Counted from the stretch's first letter, positions 41,289 to 50,202 are shown. The stretch: DNA of 64,000 bases from Neisseria brasiliensis (GCF_009671065.1 NZ_CP046027.1:2356001-2420000), one strand, 5' to 3'. Notes: generated by a model from the letters alone, not told the origin. A program made the numbers and translations.

Positions 41289-42014
41289 TTATTTATCCAC
41301 TTTAATCGCTTGTGGCTCGTAAATGGTTGATTCGTCGCCGTAATACAGCTTGCCGATTTTAATCGGAATGCGGCCTTGCGATTTGCGGTGTTTGTTGGAG
41401 TCGCGCAGGGAATAAGCGCAACCGCAGTATTCTTGCTGGTAGAAGTTTTCGCGTTTGCTGATTTCAATCATGCGCGCGCTGCCGCCGCCTTTGCGCCAGT
41501 TGAAATCCCAATAGGTCACGTCGTCAAACAAATCTGCCGCGCGATGGCCGCAGCCGTTGATTTGTTTCATGTCTTTCCAGCGTGAAATGCCGAGCGAGCT
41601 GGTGAACACGGGAAAGCCGTTGTCGTGGGCGTATTGCGCGGCTTTGACGAAGCGCATATCGAAACACATGGTGCAGCGGATGCCACGTTCTGGCTCGAAT
41701 TCCATGCCTTTGGCCAACTCGAACCATTCTTTGCGGTCGTTTTCGTAGTCGTCGTCTTTATCGACAAACGGAATACCGAATTTTTCCGCAAAACGCAGGT
41801 TTTCTTCTTTGCGCAACATGTATTCTTTGTGTGGGTGGATATTCGGATTATAAAAATAAATGGTGTAATCGATACCGCTGGCGAGCATGGCTTCCATCAC
41901 TTCGCCGGAACACGGCGCGCAGCAGGAATGCAGCAGCACTTTTTTGTGGCCGTCGGGCGGAGTGAGAACAGGGCGGTCGATGTCGGTGACGATTAATTTT
42001 TCGTTTTGGCTCAT
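41289..42014 (-). CDS. queH: Epoxyqueuosine reductase QueH
   Basis: A 241-residue cobalamin-independent reductase for the last step of queuosine synthesis in tRNA. Cys motifs are HSCCAPCSGEV at the N-terminus, IRCTMCFDMRF near residue 110, and QEYCGCAYSLRDSN, matching the DUF208/QueH pattern for an Fe-S cluster and second metal. FTSSLGISRWKDM is conserved. Length fits. It is monocistronic between DUS hairpins. Confidence 0.93.
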   Translation of the reverse strand: MSQNEKLIVTDIDRPVLTPPDGHKKVLLHSCCAPCSGEVMEAMLASGIDYTIYFYNPNIHPHKEYMLRKEENLRFAEKFGIPFVDKDDDYENDRKEWFELAKGMEFEPERGIRCTMCFDMRFVKAAQYAHDNGFPVFTSSLGISRWKDMKQINGCGHRAADLFDDVTYWDFNWRKGGGSARMIEISKRENFYQQEYCGCAYSLRDSNKHRKSQGRIPIKIGKLYYGDESTIYEPQAIKVDK

Positions 42015-42134
42015 GGTTTGATTCTGTGTGTTGAAATGTTTCAGATGGCCCGATTTAAAAGTAGGCCGTCTGAAAGAATAAATAAGCTGTATTTTAGCAA
42101 ATTATGTGTTTGACTGAAAGGCGGATAAAACAGA

Positions 42135-42180
42135 AAGGCCGTCTGAAGCCTTTGTTTTTACAATCATTCAGACGGCCTTA
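42135..42180. terminator. DUS terminator after the patatin gene
   Basis: AAAGGCCGTCTGAA and complement around a 17-nt loop, 10 bp after the stop at 42190. Confidence 0.7.
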
Positions 42181-42189
42181 ATGTTTAGC

Positions 42190-43713
42190 TTATGGTTGCG
42201 GTGGTAATTCGAAATCTTCTGAATCAGTGGCATTTATCTTATTTAATTCTTCAATGGAAAACGGATTTTCCACCGGCTTCATTTCCGGATTTTCTTCCAT
42301 CTCCGGCTCGGTTTGGGTAAACAAGGCTTCGGTATTTGGCTGGGTGGATAATTCTTTGAGCAAGCCTTGATATTCTTTGGAATGCCTCATCAATTCAGCG
42401 GCGGCAGTGCGCAAGTTATCGACATCGTCACCCGGCAGGTAGAAACTGGTCGGAATATTCAACACGGTGTCGCGCAGTGGTGATTCAGGCAAATCGCGCA
42501 GGCTTAGGCTGACAAAGGTAAGCGAAATCGGATTGCCGTTGGCATCTTTGTATTGGGCTTCGTTCCAGCGGTCGGTAAAGGCGCGGAAGCGGCGCAGCGA
42601 TTCTTGCGAATATTTGCCGATCGGAATGTCGATAATCGCGTTCACCACATCGCGCATACCCGGCACAGCGGCAGTTTTGTCCAAATCGCTGTTGATTTGG
42701 TTTTGTGCGTTGACATTAATCACCATTATGCGCTTGATTTTATGCGTGCTCATTTGTTGTACCAGCATATTGCTCGAATATACTTCGGTCATGTCGAGCA
42801 GGCTGCGCATACCGAGATTGTCGGTCAGGCCGCCATCGAGCAGATGGATATAAGGGCGGGATTGGCTGTCGCTGTATTGGAGAAAGTGTTCTTTGACTTC
42901 TTTTCGTGTAATATTTTGCTGCTTATTTTTTCCTTCATCTTTTTGTACTGCGGCCTGAATGCGTTTGGGCGGCGTATAATTGCAGTTGCCGCCATTATTA
43001 TTAAGTGTAAGCGGCGCAAATACTACCGGCACGGCACTGGAGGCTGCAACGGCACGGGCAATGCTTAATTTGCTTAAGTTTAAGCACATCGGATCAAAAT
43101 ATTCTTGGGTAAAATTCAGGCGTTCGCCTATGCCCATATCTGTCGCGCTGATGATAGCAAACGGGCCTTTGCGGCGTTTTTCCAAATCTTCAAACGTGGC
43201 ACTGCCGAATAAATAAGTTTCAAATTGTTCTTGCAGCAAATCACCGCGGCCGAACTCCCGTGAAGCGAGACGTGGGATGTTGGTGGCAGAGAATGCCTGC
43301 CTGATGACTTTGCGTTGAAAATTTTGCCGTAAGAAACGGCGATAAAAGCTGGGAATAGTATCTGCTCCATGCAGCGAATAATAAGCAGCCAATACTGAGC
43401 CGCCGGATACGCCTACTACTAAATCAACGTTTTCGAGTAAGGATTTTTTTTGACCGTTGATCTGGACTTGCTGCTGATGCAATTGTTCTAGTACGCCATA
43501 ACCCAAAGCCGCCGCACGCGTGCCACCACCGGAAAACATCAACACCATAAAAGTATCGTCTTGATTTTCTTTATTGGCATTTTCAAAACGATAACCTTTG
43601 CTCAAATCCACTTTATTGATGGTTTCGAGCGGTTGATATTTCACCAGCGAACAAGCAGAAAGCATGATAGCCAGCGAGACGGTGAGGGTGAGTTTGGCGT
43701 TTTTTTTCAACAT
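42190..43713 (-). CDS. Patatin-like phospholipase lipoprotein
   Basis: A 507-residue predicted lipoprotein (KLTLTVSLAIMLSACS, lipobox LSAC). The patatin domain has the oxyanion motif FSGGGTRAAALGYGVLEQL, the nucleophile elbow GVSGGS and the dyad Asp in LLDGGLTDN, so the Ser-Asp pair is complete. The C-terminal ~120 residues are charged and Glu/Pro-rich. It is probably attached to the envelope and acts on phospholipids. A 20-codon Lys/Glu/Gln patch (EGKNKQQNITRKEVKEHF) inserts before the dyad Asp. Confidence 0.9.
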   Translation of the reverse strand: MLKKNAKLTLTVSLAIMLSACSLVKYQPLETINKVDLSKGYRFENANKENQDDTFMVLMFSGGGTRAAALGYGVLEQLHQQQVQINGQKKSLLENVDLVVGVSGGSVLAAYYSLHGADTIPSFYRRFLRQNFQRKVIRQAFSATNIPRLASREFGRGDLLQEQFETYLFGSATFEDLEKRRKGPFAIISATDMGIGERLNFTQEYFDPMCLNLSKLSIARAVAASSAVPVVFAPLTLNNNGGNCNYTPPKRIQAAVQKDEGKNKQQNITRKEVKEHFLQYSDSQSRPYIHLLDGGLTDNLGMRSLLDMTEVYSSNMLVQQMSTHKIKRIMVINVNAQNQINSDLDKTAAVPGMRDVVNAIIDIPIGKYSQESLRRFRAFTDRWNEAQYKDANGNPISLTFVSLSLRDLPESPLRDTVLNIPTSFYLPGDDVDNLRTAAAELMRHSKEYQGLLKELSTQPNTEALFTQTEPEMEENPEMKPVENPFSIEELNKINATDSEDFELPPQP

Positions 43714-43824
43714 AATGTTTTAATCGGAAAATAAAGAAAAAATGATGAATCTGATTTCAGACGGCCTTGTTTATTCTAGCTGAATTATATTTGAATAAAT
43801 ACACTATTGTATGTATTAAAGCAT

Positions 43825-43853
43825 AAAAAAGCCCGACATTGTCGGGCTTTTTT
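43825..43853. terminator. Non-DUS bidirectional terminator
   Basis: AAAAAAGCCCGAC and GTCGGGCTTTTTT form a perfect stem with a 3-nt loop, 20 bp after the plsY stop. Confidence 0.85.
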
Positions 43854-43872
43854 ATATGATTGTTTGGCAAAG

Positions 43873-44478
43873 CTATGAAGCTTTATCGCCGATTTTACTT
43901 TCCTTACCAGAAATCAGGTTGATGATATTGCTTTTATGGCGATACAACACCAATACCGCAATCACCGCGGTTGCCCACACCCAAGAAGGATAAGGCATAA
44001 AGAAATAGGCCACAATTGGGCTGATTACTGTGGCAACCAAAGCCGCCAGCGAAGAAACTTTAAACCCAAAAGCCATCACCAACCACACAATGGCGCATAC
44101 CAACGCAGTCGGCCAAGAAAGCGCCAGCAACGCCCCTAAGGCAGTGGCCACGCCTTTGCCGCCTTTGAAGCGGAAGAATATCGGCCACATATGTCCAACC
44201 AGCACGGCCACCGCACACACGCCGACGGTGGCTTCTACCATGCTGACTTCGGTTCCCAACCAGCGCGCCAGCCACACGGCCACAAAGCCTTTGAGCGCAT
44301 CGCCCAGCAAAGTGAGCGCGGCTGCTTTTTTCTTGCCGCTGCGCAAAACATTGGTCGCGCCCGGATTGCCGGAGCCGTAGGTGCGCGGATCATCCATGCC
44401 GTATGCTTTCGATACAATTACCGCAAAAGACAATGAACCGATTAAATAAGCCGAAGTCACCGCTAAAACATTGTACAT
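43873..44478 (-). CDS. plsY: Glycerol-3-phosphate acyltransferase
   Basis: A 201-residue, five-helix membrane enzyme using acyl-phosphate to make lysophosphatidate. Motifs are GSGNPGATNVLRSG (motif 1), KGFVAVWLARWLG, and FFRFKGGKGVATALGALLAL (motif 2). The C-terminus is basic. It overlaps no coding part of folB but shares a very short divergent control region (the ATGs are 59 bp apart). Confidence 0.95.
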   Translation of the reverse strand: MYNVLAVTSAYLIGSLSFAVIVSKAYGMDDPRTYGSGNPGATNVLRSGKKKAAALTLLGDALKGFVAVWLARWLGTEVSMVEATVGVCAVAVLVGHMWPIFFRFKGGKGVATALGALLALSWPTALVCAIVWLVMAFGFKVSSLAALVATVISPIVAYFFMPYPSWVWATAVIAVLVLYRHKSNIINLISGKESKIGDKAS

Positions 44479-44536
44479 TTTGTATGCTTTGCTTAGAATG
44501 AAAGGGGTATTCTATCCAAAAAACGGGACAATGCAA

Positions 44537-44887
44537 ATGGATAAAATTTTTTTACGCGGCATGAAGGCCGATACGTTGATTGGCGTGTACGATTGGGAGC
44601 GCGAGCGACTGCAAACGCTGGTGCTGGATTTAGATATTGGCGTGCCGGAAAAATCTGCCTTGAGCGATGACATCGGCGATACGGTGCACTATGGCGAAGT
44701 ATGCGAAGCCGTGCGCAATAGCTTGCGAGAACAGGATTTTTTGTTGCTGGAAGTATTGGCCGAGCATGTGGCCAAGTTGATTTTAGAAGATTTCAATGCG
44801 CTGTGGGTGCGCGTGAGAATCGTCAAACCGGGTATTCTGCCGGATGTAAAAGAAGTGGGCGTGGAAATCGAGCGTAGTAAAAATTGA
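44537..44887 (+). CDS. folB: Dihydroneopterin aldolase
   Basis: A 116-residue folate-pathway enzyme converting dihydroneopterin to 6-hydroxymethyl-dihydropterin. Family features are MDKIFLRGMKADTLIGVYDW, DTVHYGEVCEAVRNSL, LLEVLAEHVAKLIL and the VRIVKPGILPDVKEVGVEIER tail. I start at 44537 (CGGGA 8 nt upstream); the in-frame ATG at 44531 would add two residues. The plsY-folB divergent arrangement resembles other Neisseria genomes as I recall them. Confidence 0.93.
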   Translation: MDKIFLRGMKADTLIGVYDWERERLQTLVLDLDIGVPEKSALSDDIGDTVHYGEVCEAVRNSLREQDFLLLEVLAEHVAKLILEDFNALWVRVRIVKPGILPDVKEVGVEIERSKN

Positions 44888-44889
44888 TT

Positions 44890-44954
44890 TCAGACGGCCT
44901 TTTGTTATATCTAAGGCCGTCTGAAAGCTTCGCTTAAACGTTCAGACGGCCTGT
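44890..44954. terminator. Three DUS after folB, last two forming a hairpin
   Basis: A complementary DUS at about 44889-44900 is followed by a facing pair (44912-44952) with loop CGCTTAA-like sequence. Confidence 0.65.
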
Positions 44955-44979
44955 TTATTTATATTGAAGAAAGAACATC

Positions 44980-45516
44980 ATGGATTTAAAAGAAACCTGT
45001 ATCAGCAGTGAACCGATTTACGAAGGTTCGTTTATCCGCATCAGCCGCGACCAAATCCGCTTGTCCAACGGCAAAGAAAGCCAACGCATGGTGATTCGCC
45101 ATCCCGGTGCTGCCTGTGTGTTGGCCGTGACAGATAATGACGAAGTGGTGCTGGTGCGTCAATGGCGTTATGCCGCCGATCAAGCCGTGTTGGAATTGCC
45201 GGCGGGTAAATTGGATGTGGCCGGCGAAGATCCTGCCGAATGCGCCTTGCGTGAGTTGGCCGAAGAAACCAACTACACCGCCGACAGCGTGAAACTACTG
45301 CATACTTTCTACACCGCAGTCGGCTTTTGCGATGAAAAAATGTATCTCTACCAAGCCAACGGCGTGCGCGTGGGCAGCACCTTGAGCAACGATGAAGACG
45401 AAATCACCGAAACCGTGTTGCTCAGCCGCGAAGAAGTGAAAGTCGCTTTGAAAAACGATGAAATCAAAGATGCCAAAACCTTAGTGGGTTTGCAATATTG
45501 GTTGATGAATAGTTGA
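44980..45516 (+). CDS. NUDIX hydrolase (ADP-ribose pyrophosphatase type)
   Basis: A 178-residue NUDIX protein. The NUDIX box is GEDPAECALRELAEETNY with the REL-EE core intact, preceded by VLELPAGKLD and followed by TFYTAVGFCDEKMYLYQA. These features match the NudF/YffH ADP-ribose pyrophosphatase group; substrate choice is not certain. A miniature element carrying an IS lies directly after its stop. Confidence 0.92.
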   Translation: MDLKETCISSEPIYEGSFIRISRDQIRLSNGKESQRMVIRHPGAACVLAVTDNDEVVLVRQWRYAADQAVLELPAGKLDVAGEDPAECALRELAEETNYTADSVKLLHTFYTAVGFCDEKMYLYQANGVRVGSTLSNDEDEITETVLLSREEVKVALKNDEIKDAKTLVGLQYWLMNS

Positions 45517-45533
45517 ATATAGTCATTTAAAAT

Positions 45534-46280
45534 AGGGGCTTAGGAAGCAAAATCATCAAAAAACATGATAAGCTCCTAATATGAAACTAAAAAATAAGTA
45601 TCAAAAGTTCAGCAAAATTTCAGAGCAAAAGTTTAGAGAAATAATCCGCTGTTTTGCTCTTGATTTGACCGCTTCCGATACTGCTAAAATGACCGGCATT
45701 AGTGTACGCAGTATCAATCCTATTTTCCTGAAAATCAGACACAGGATTGCTGCTCTGTGCGAACAAAGCTCACCACTGTCCGGTGTGGTCGAATTAGATG
45801 AATCTTACTTTGGTGCGCGACGTATCAGGGGTAAGCGCGGTCGCGGAGCGTCAGGTAAAACCATCGTATTTGGCATACTGAAACGCAATGGCGTGGTCTA
45901 TACGGAAATCGTTCCCGACGCTTCGAAAGCCTCACTAATCAAGGTCATACGTGGTCACATATCTGCTGACAGTGAAATCAATACTGACGGCTGGAAAGCA
46001 TATGACGGTCTTGTCGATATGGGCTATGAGAAGCATTACCGTGTTCATCACGGTTCCAATGAGTTTGCTCGAGGAAAGCAACATATCAATGGTATTGAAT
46101 CTTTTTGGAGTTATGCTAAGGGGCGTTTGGCTAAATTTCATGGTATTTCCAAAGAGATGTTTTATCTGCATCTCAAAGAAACGGAGTTTAGGTTTAACCA
46201 CCGGCATGAAGATTTAGGTAAAATATTAATGAAGATGCTTCGAAATAACCCAATTTAATATTTTTGCTTCCTAAGCCCCT
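45534..46280. mobile_element. IS1016-type insertion sequence (IS1595 family)
   Basis: A 747-bp element with terminal inverted repeats AGGGGCTTAGGAAGCAAAA at both ends (complementary at right). AAAAT directly flanks each side (45529-45533, 46281-46285), a probable target duplication. It contains one intact transposase. Confidence 0.9.
45581..46258 (+). CDS. IS1595-family (IS1016 group) transposase
   Basis: A 225-residue transposase with an ISXO2-like DDE domain: VVELDESYFGARRIRGKRGR (first D), SEINTDGWKAYDGL (second D), and HHGSNEFARGKQHINGIESFW with the last acidic/Asn-His block. FRFNHRHEDL near the end is typical of the group. The N-terminal helix-turn-helix is TASDTAKMTGISVRSINPIF. No disruption is seen. 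Confidence 0.93.
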   Translation: MKLKNKYQKFSKISEQKFREIIRCFALDLTASDTAKMTGISVRSINPIFLKIRHRIAALCEQSSPLSGVVELDESYFGARRIRGKRGRGASGKTIVFGILKRNGVVYTEIVPDASKASLIKVIRGHISADSEINTDGWKAYDGLVDMGYEKHYRVHHGSNEFARGKQHINGIESFWSYAKGRLAKFHGISKEMFYLHLKETEFRFNHRHEDLGKILMKMLRNNPI

Positions 46281-46385
46281 AAAATAATATAGCGTTGCCA
46301 GCTCCCTTATGTACTCAATGTACACGGCGGTCGCTGTCGTCTTGTCTGATTTCTATTTAAAACGACTATAGTTTGCTTAAAGTTA

Positions 46386-46421
46386 AAGGCCGTCTGAAAG
46401 ATTATCGTTCAGACGGCCTGA
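46386..46421. terminator. DUS terminator after the cupin gene
   Basis: AAGGCCGTCTGAAAGAT-type stem with its complement, 10 bp beyond the cupin stop at 46431. Confidence 0.7.
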
Positions 46422-46430
46422 TTTTATCCA

Positions 46431-46769
46431 TCACAAGCAGCAGCTGCCAAAGCGCAATTTCTTGCTGAACACCAATTCATGTGTTTTTTGTTTAATAACT
46501 AAAATATTGGTGGCATCTTCCAAGGCGCGGATGCTGTGTGCTTCGTTCGGTTCAAGGCGCACCACCTGCAAGCCTTGCGTGTCGAGCGTGCCTGCGGAAG
46601 TGATGACTTGCGCGCGGCCGTTGAGCACCAGCAATAACACAATCGCATCGGTTTCGTAAGTCGGGATTTCATTGTTTTGCTGCAAAGAAAGCTGCACGAT
46701 TTCTTGGTCGTTGTCGCTGGCAATCACGCCGCCGAGCAGGGCTTTGGGGTCGGGGGTGTATTGTTTCAT
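46431..46769 (-). CDS. Cupin-domain protein
   Basis: A 112-residue single-domain cupin. The beta-barrel pattern is clear (EIPTYETDAIVLLLVLNGRA, GLQVVRLEPNEAHSIRALED). Only one motif-2 His (AHS) is obvious and motif 1 lacks the usual HxH, so metal binding is doubtful. It ends in RFGSCCL, a possible redox or metal site. GGAAAACACC precedes the ATG. Function unknown. Confidence 0.8.
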   Translation of the reverse strand: MKQYTPDPKALLGGVIASDNDQEIVQLSLQQNNEIPTYETDAIVLLLVLNGRAQVITSAGTLDTQGLQVVRLEPNEAHSIRALEDATNILVIKQKTHELVFSKKLRFGSCCL

Positions 46770-46915
46770 GGTGTTTTCCTGAAGCGTAAAATCAGCGATT
46801 AGTATAAACTTTTATTTTGTTTCGATATTAAATATCCCAATTTGTTTTGACATAAAACAAGGCCGTCTGAAAATATTCAGAAGGCCTATCAATCACTCAA
46901 TTAACGTTTAAACAG

Positions 46916-48067
46916 TCACAACCCCATCGCATGCTTAATCAAGCGGTTTTTGATAAACGGCGCAGCGTTGACCAAATCCAAGCCGGTGTTACGCAGCCAA
47001 GGCAGGGCGGGCAGGGTGTTGTCGGCAAACAGGCGGAACAGGCCGTCGCAGCCGTATTGCATGGTGCGCACCGGTTCGAGGCGGTTTTGTGCGAAGCGTT
47101 TTAAAAATTGATACGCGCCGATGTCGGTCACGCCTTGACTGAGTTTTTGCAGTTCGAGCACATCGCCGAACCCCAAATTCACACCTTGTCCGGCCAGAGG
47201 GTGGATGGTGTGTGCGGCATCGCCAATCAGCAACACACGCGGCGCAAATGTGGTTTCGGGGCGGCGCAAAATCAGGTTGAAAGAAAATGCGGGTGAGAGC
47301 GGCGAGAGCTTTCCCAACACGCCTTCGCCTTGCGCGGTGACGGCAGCGGCCAAGTCTTCGGGGCTGAGCGCGGTGAGTTTTTCCGGTTCGGCGGTGCTCC
47401 ATACTACGGAAATTTTATGGTCGGGCAGCGGCAGATAAGCCAGCACTTCGCCATTTTTAAACCATTGAAACGCTGTGCCGTGGTGGTCTTTTTCGGTGAT
47501 GAAGTTGGCAACCACGCCATGATGGCCGTAAGGATTTTCACGCACCTGAATGCCGGCTTGAGTGCGCACCCAAGAATTGGCACCGTCGGCACCGATAATC
47601 AGCTTGGCCTGCACTGTATCGCCGTTTTCCAAGCGTACTAAGGCCGTCTGAATGTCGGTTTCCAGTTCGACTGCTTTTTGCGTGATCACCGGAATATCCA
47701 GCGCACGGATTTGTTGCCACAATCCGGCCAAGATCCAGCGGTTTTCTGCGATGGCGGTAAGGCGCGGCGCAGGAATATCGGCGGCTTTGAATTCGATTCG
47801 TCCGCCATTGTCACCGCGTACATCCATGGTGGTCACCGGCTGAATGCGGCTTTCAGACGGCCACGCATCCAGCGATTGCAGCAAAGCCTGATTGGCCGGG
47901 CTGATGGCAAAAATGCGCGCGTCCCAGCCGGTTTCCAAGCGGCTTAAATCGGTTTCGGCGGGGCGGATTTCCAGCAGGGCAACATCGCGACCTTGGCGTT
48001 TGAGCACCACAGCCGCCGCTGTGCCGACCAAGCCGCCACCGATAATCAGAATTTCGTGTTCAATCAT
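46916..48067 (-). CDS. UbiH/UbiF/VisC/COQ6 family FAD-dependent hydroxylase
   Basis: A 383-residue flavin monooxygenase, probably acting in ubiquinone ring hydroxylation. The FAD motif is ILIIGGGLVGTAAAVVLKRQ, the DG motif is LIIGADGANSWVR, and the GD motif is LLIGDAAHTIHPLAGQGVN. Those three mark the UbiH/COQ6 family. Which ring position it modifies cannot be told from sequence. Two in-frame DUS are present. It diverges from surE. Confidence 0.9.
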   Translation of the reverse strand: MIEHEILIIGGGLVGTAAAVVLKRQGRDVALLEIRPAETDLSRLETGWDARIFAISPANQALLQSLDAWPSESRIQPVTTMDVRGDNGGRIEFKAADIPAPRLTAIAENRWILAGLWQQIRALDIPVITQKAVELETDIQTALVRLENGDTVQAKLIIGADGANSWVRTQAGIQVRENPYGHHGVVANFITEKDHHGTAFQWFKNGEVLAYLPLPDHKISVVWSTAEPEKLTALSPEDLAAAVTAQGEGVLGKLSPLSPAFSFNLILRRPETTFAPRVLLIGDAAHTIHPLAGQGVNLGFGDVLELQKLSQGVTDIGAYQFLKRFAQNRLEPVRTMQYGCDGLFRLFADNTLPALPWLRNTGLDLVNAAPFIKNRLIKHAMGL

Positions 48068-48207
48068 GGCATGGTTTTCTAAAACGAATATAGTTCAGAT
48101 TATAGCCTGTTTCAGACGGCCTTACTAACACACAAGGCCGTCTGAAACATAGACAAATTGCAAACCGTGCATTTACAATCGCATTCATCATCATTCGGGG
48201 ATTACGC

Positions 48208-48975
48208 ATGAATATTTTAATTTGCAATGACGACGGTTATCTTGCGCCGGGCATCGCGATTTTGGCGCGCGTGGCGGCAGAATTTGCCAACGTGCGCGTG
48301 GTGGCACCCGAACGCGACCGCAGCGGCGTGAGTAATTCCTTAACGCTCGACCGGCCTTTGCGCATCCGCCAAGCGGAAAACGGTTTTTATTATGTGAGCG
48401 GCACACCGACCGACTGCATCCATCTCGGTTTGCACGCGCTGCCCGAATTTCAGCCCGATTTGGTGCTGTCCGGCATCAACAATGGTGCAAATATGGGCGA
48501 TGACACGCTGTATTCGGGCACAGTCGCTGCGGCAACAGAAGCCTATTTAATGGGCATTCCGGCGGTGGCGATTTCGTTAAACGATTTCAGCGGCCGCTAT
48601 TGGGAAACCGCCGAAAAAGCCGCGTGGTTGCTGCTCGAGCATCTGCTGAAAAATCCGCCGCAACCCCCCATGCTGTGGAACATCAATATCCCAGCGGTTG
48701 CGCCGGAAGACATCCAGGGCATTAAAATCACGCGTTTGGGGCGGCGTCACCACGCGCAAAGCATTGTACCGACGACCAATCCGCGCGGCGAGCCGGTGTA
48801 TTGGATTGGCCCGGTCGGCGACATTTCCGACCGCGAACAAGGCACGGATTTTGGCGAGTGCGAAGCGGGTTTCATCACGGTAACGCCTCTGCAAATTGAT
48901 TTAACCTCGCATGAAGAACTCAGCGGCGTGCGTGCATTTTGGCAAAATGCGCCGCATAAGCCGGCTTCAAAATAA
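48208..48975 (+). CDS. surE: 5'/3'-nucleotidase SurE
   Basis: A 255-residue metal-dependent nucleotidase. The metal site is ICNDDGYLAPGI at the N-terminus. Other motifs are RDRSGVSNSLTL, SGTPTDCIHLGLHAL, VLSGINNGANMGDDTLYSGT and GIPAVAISL. The length is standard. nlpD follows 213 bp downstream, a conserved order in beta- and gammaproteobacteria, although pcm is absent. Confidence 0.96.
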   Translation: MNILICNDDGYLAPGIAILARVAAEFANVRVVAPERDRSGVSNSLTLDRPLRIRQAENGFYYVSGTPTDCIHLGLHALPEFQPDLVLSGINNGANMGDDTLYSGTVAAATEAYLMGIPAVAISLNDFSGRYWETAEKAAWLLLEHLLKNPPQPPMLWNINIPAVAPEDIQGIKITRLGRRHHAQSIVPTTNPRGEPVYWIGPVGDISDREQGTDFGECEAGFITVTPLQIDLTSHEELSGVRAFWQNAPHKPASK

Positions 48976-49123
48976 GCGTGAACAATCGGTTTACTTTTGC
49001 TAAAGTAAAAATTTTCAGACGGCCTCAAGCATAAATCGGCCTAAAAACAGACAAATAGCTCGAGCAAAAACAGCTGCGCTCATCAGATTAGTTTGTCATT
49101 TTACCCATACAACACTTGAGAAT

Positions 49124-49151
49124 GGGGCATATTTTGATTATGATATGCCCC
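49124..49151 (+). promoter_or_regulatory. Perfect inverted repeat upstream of nlpD
   Basis: GGGGCATAT and ATATGCCCC, separated by 10 nt, lie 37 nt before the nlpD start. It could be an operator or leader hairpin; no T-run follows, so termination is unlikely. Confidence 0.4.
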
Positions 49152-49188
49152 AACAGAAATAGAAAACCCCCAAACGAAGGTCATCCAT

Positions 49189-50088
49189 ATGTTGAAAAAA
49201 ACCGCATTCTATGCCGGCTCGGCCGCTTTGGCATTATTCTTAAGCGCATGTGCCAGCCAGCAACCTGCACCTGTTGTCGACGGTACTTCTTCCACCGGCT
49301 CGACTTCAACGGCAACCAATCCATACGGCGCCAATCCATACGATCCGAATGCGGCTTCTACCGTGGCCACTGATGCGCCATACGTTCCACCTGCCACGCA
49401 ACCTGTTTCTACGCCTGCTTACACCGGTTCAACCGGCGGTACTTATGTGCCGTCTTACGCACCGGTTGACGTGAATGCAGCTACGCATACCGTGGTGCGC
49501 GGCGATACCGTTTACAATATTTCTAAACGCTATGGCATCAACCAAAATGACTTGCGCTCATGGAACAATCTGGCCGACAACACCATCAGCGTGGGCCAAG
49601 TTTTGCGCGTGAAACCGGCAGGCTATGTAGCACCTGCGACCACCGCAGCCAGCACACCGGCAGCCGCTCCAGTTTCTACTCCGGCCACTACCGCCACCGT
49701 ATCAACTGGTGCTACCCGCACCGTGAGCGGCATCACTTGGCAGCGTCCGACCGTGGGTAACGTGATTACTAATTTCGGCGGCAACAATAAAGGTGTCGAC
49801 ATCGCCGGTAACGCCGGTCAATCTGTGGTTGCTGCTGCCGACGGTAAAGTCGTGTATGCCGGCTCAGGCTTGCGCGGCTACGGTAATTTGGTGATTGTGC
49901 AGCACAATTCTACTTTCCTGACTGCTTACGGCCATAACCAAAGCCTGATGGTCAACGAAGGTCAAACTGTGAAACGTGGTCAGATTATTGCCAAAATGGG
50001 CAGCACCGATGCACCACGCAACCAATTGCATTTTGAAGTGCGTCAAAACGGTAAACCGGTTAATCCGACTACATACGTTCCGTTCTAA
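49189..50088 (+). CDS. nlpD: NlpD-like LysM/LytM lipoprotein (amidase activator)
   Basis: A 299-residue lipoprotein (AGSAALALFLSACAS, lipobox LSAC). A Thr/Pro/Ala-rich linker leads to a LysM domain (HTVVRGDTVYNISKRYGINQ, residues ~99-142). A second Thr/Ala linker and a C-terminal LytM (M23) domain follow. The LytM metal ligands are degenerate: NKGVDIAG lacks the first His, and NQLHFEV has one of two His. This resembles E. coli NlpD, which activates the amidase AmiC instead of cutting peptidoglycan itself. Placement after surE supports this. Confidence 0.92.
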   Translation: MLKKTAFYAGSAALALFLSACASQQPAPVVDGTSSTGSTSTATNPYGANPYDPNAASTVATDAPYVPPATQPVSTPAYTGSTGGTYVPSYAPVDVNAATHTVVRGDTVYNISKRYGINQNDLRSWNNLADNTISVGQVLRVKPAGYVAPATTAASTPAAAPVSTPATTATVSTGATRTVSGITWQRPTVGNVITNFGGNNKGVDIAGNAGQSVVAAADGKVVYAGSGLRGYGNLVIVQHNSTFLTAYGHNQSLMVNEGQTVKRGQIIAKMGSTDAPRNQLHFEVRQNGKPVNPTTYVPF

Positions 50089-50114
50089 ATCAACTGATTT
50101 TATTGAATCTACAT

Positions 50115-50162
50115 AAAGCCGTGTGAATCATGCATCTACATGATTCACACGGCTTTTTTTTT
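50115..50162. terminator. Very strong nlpD terminator derived from a mutated DUS pair
   Basis: AAAGCCGTGTGAATCATG pairs perfectly with CATGATTCACACGGCTTT (18 bp, 6-nt loop), followed by T-run. Both arms carry GCCGTGTGAA, a DUS with C to G changed in matched fashion. Confidence 0.88.
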
Positions 50163-50172
50163 AAAATTTTGC

Positions 50173-50202
50173 TTGCGTTTAATAAGCTATCGGGGGTATA
50201 GT
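50173..50202 (+). promoter_or_regulatory. Promoter of the first TetR-type gene
   Basis: TTGCGT, an 18-nt spacer and TATAGT, ending 10 nt before the TTGGAC palindrome. Confidence 0.6.

Larger units (their letters stand above)
45518..46370. repeat. Neisseria miniature inverted-repeat element, split by an IS1016-type insertion
   Basis: The left tip TATAGTCATTTAAAAT and the right tip TTTAAAACGACTATA are inverted repeats. With the IS and one target copy removed, the element would be about 101 bp. It contains the GCGTTGCCAGCTC...TGTACACGGCGG...GTCTTGTCTGATTT block, similar to a well-known family of small repeats seen throughout Neisseria genomes. Confidence 0.65.
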
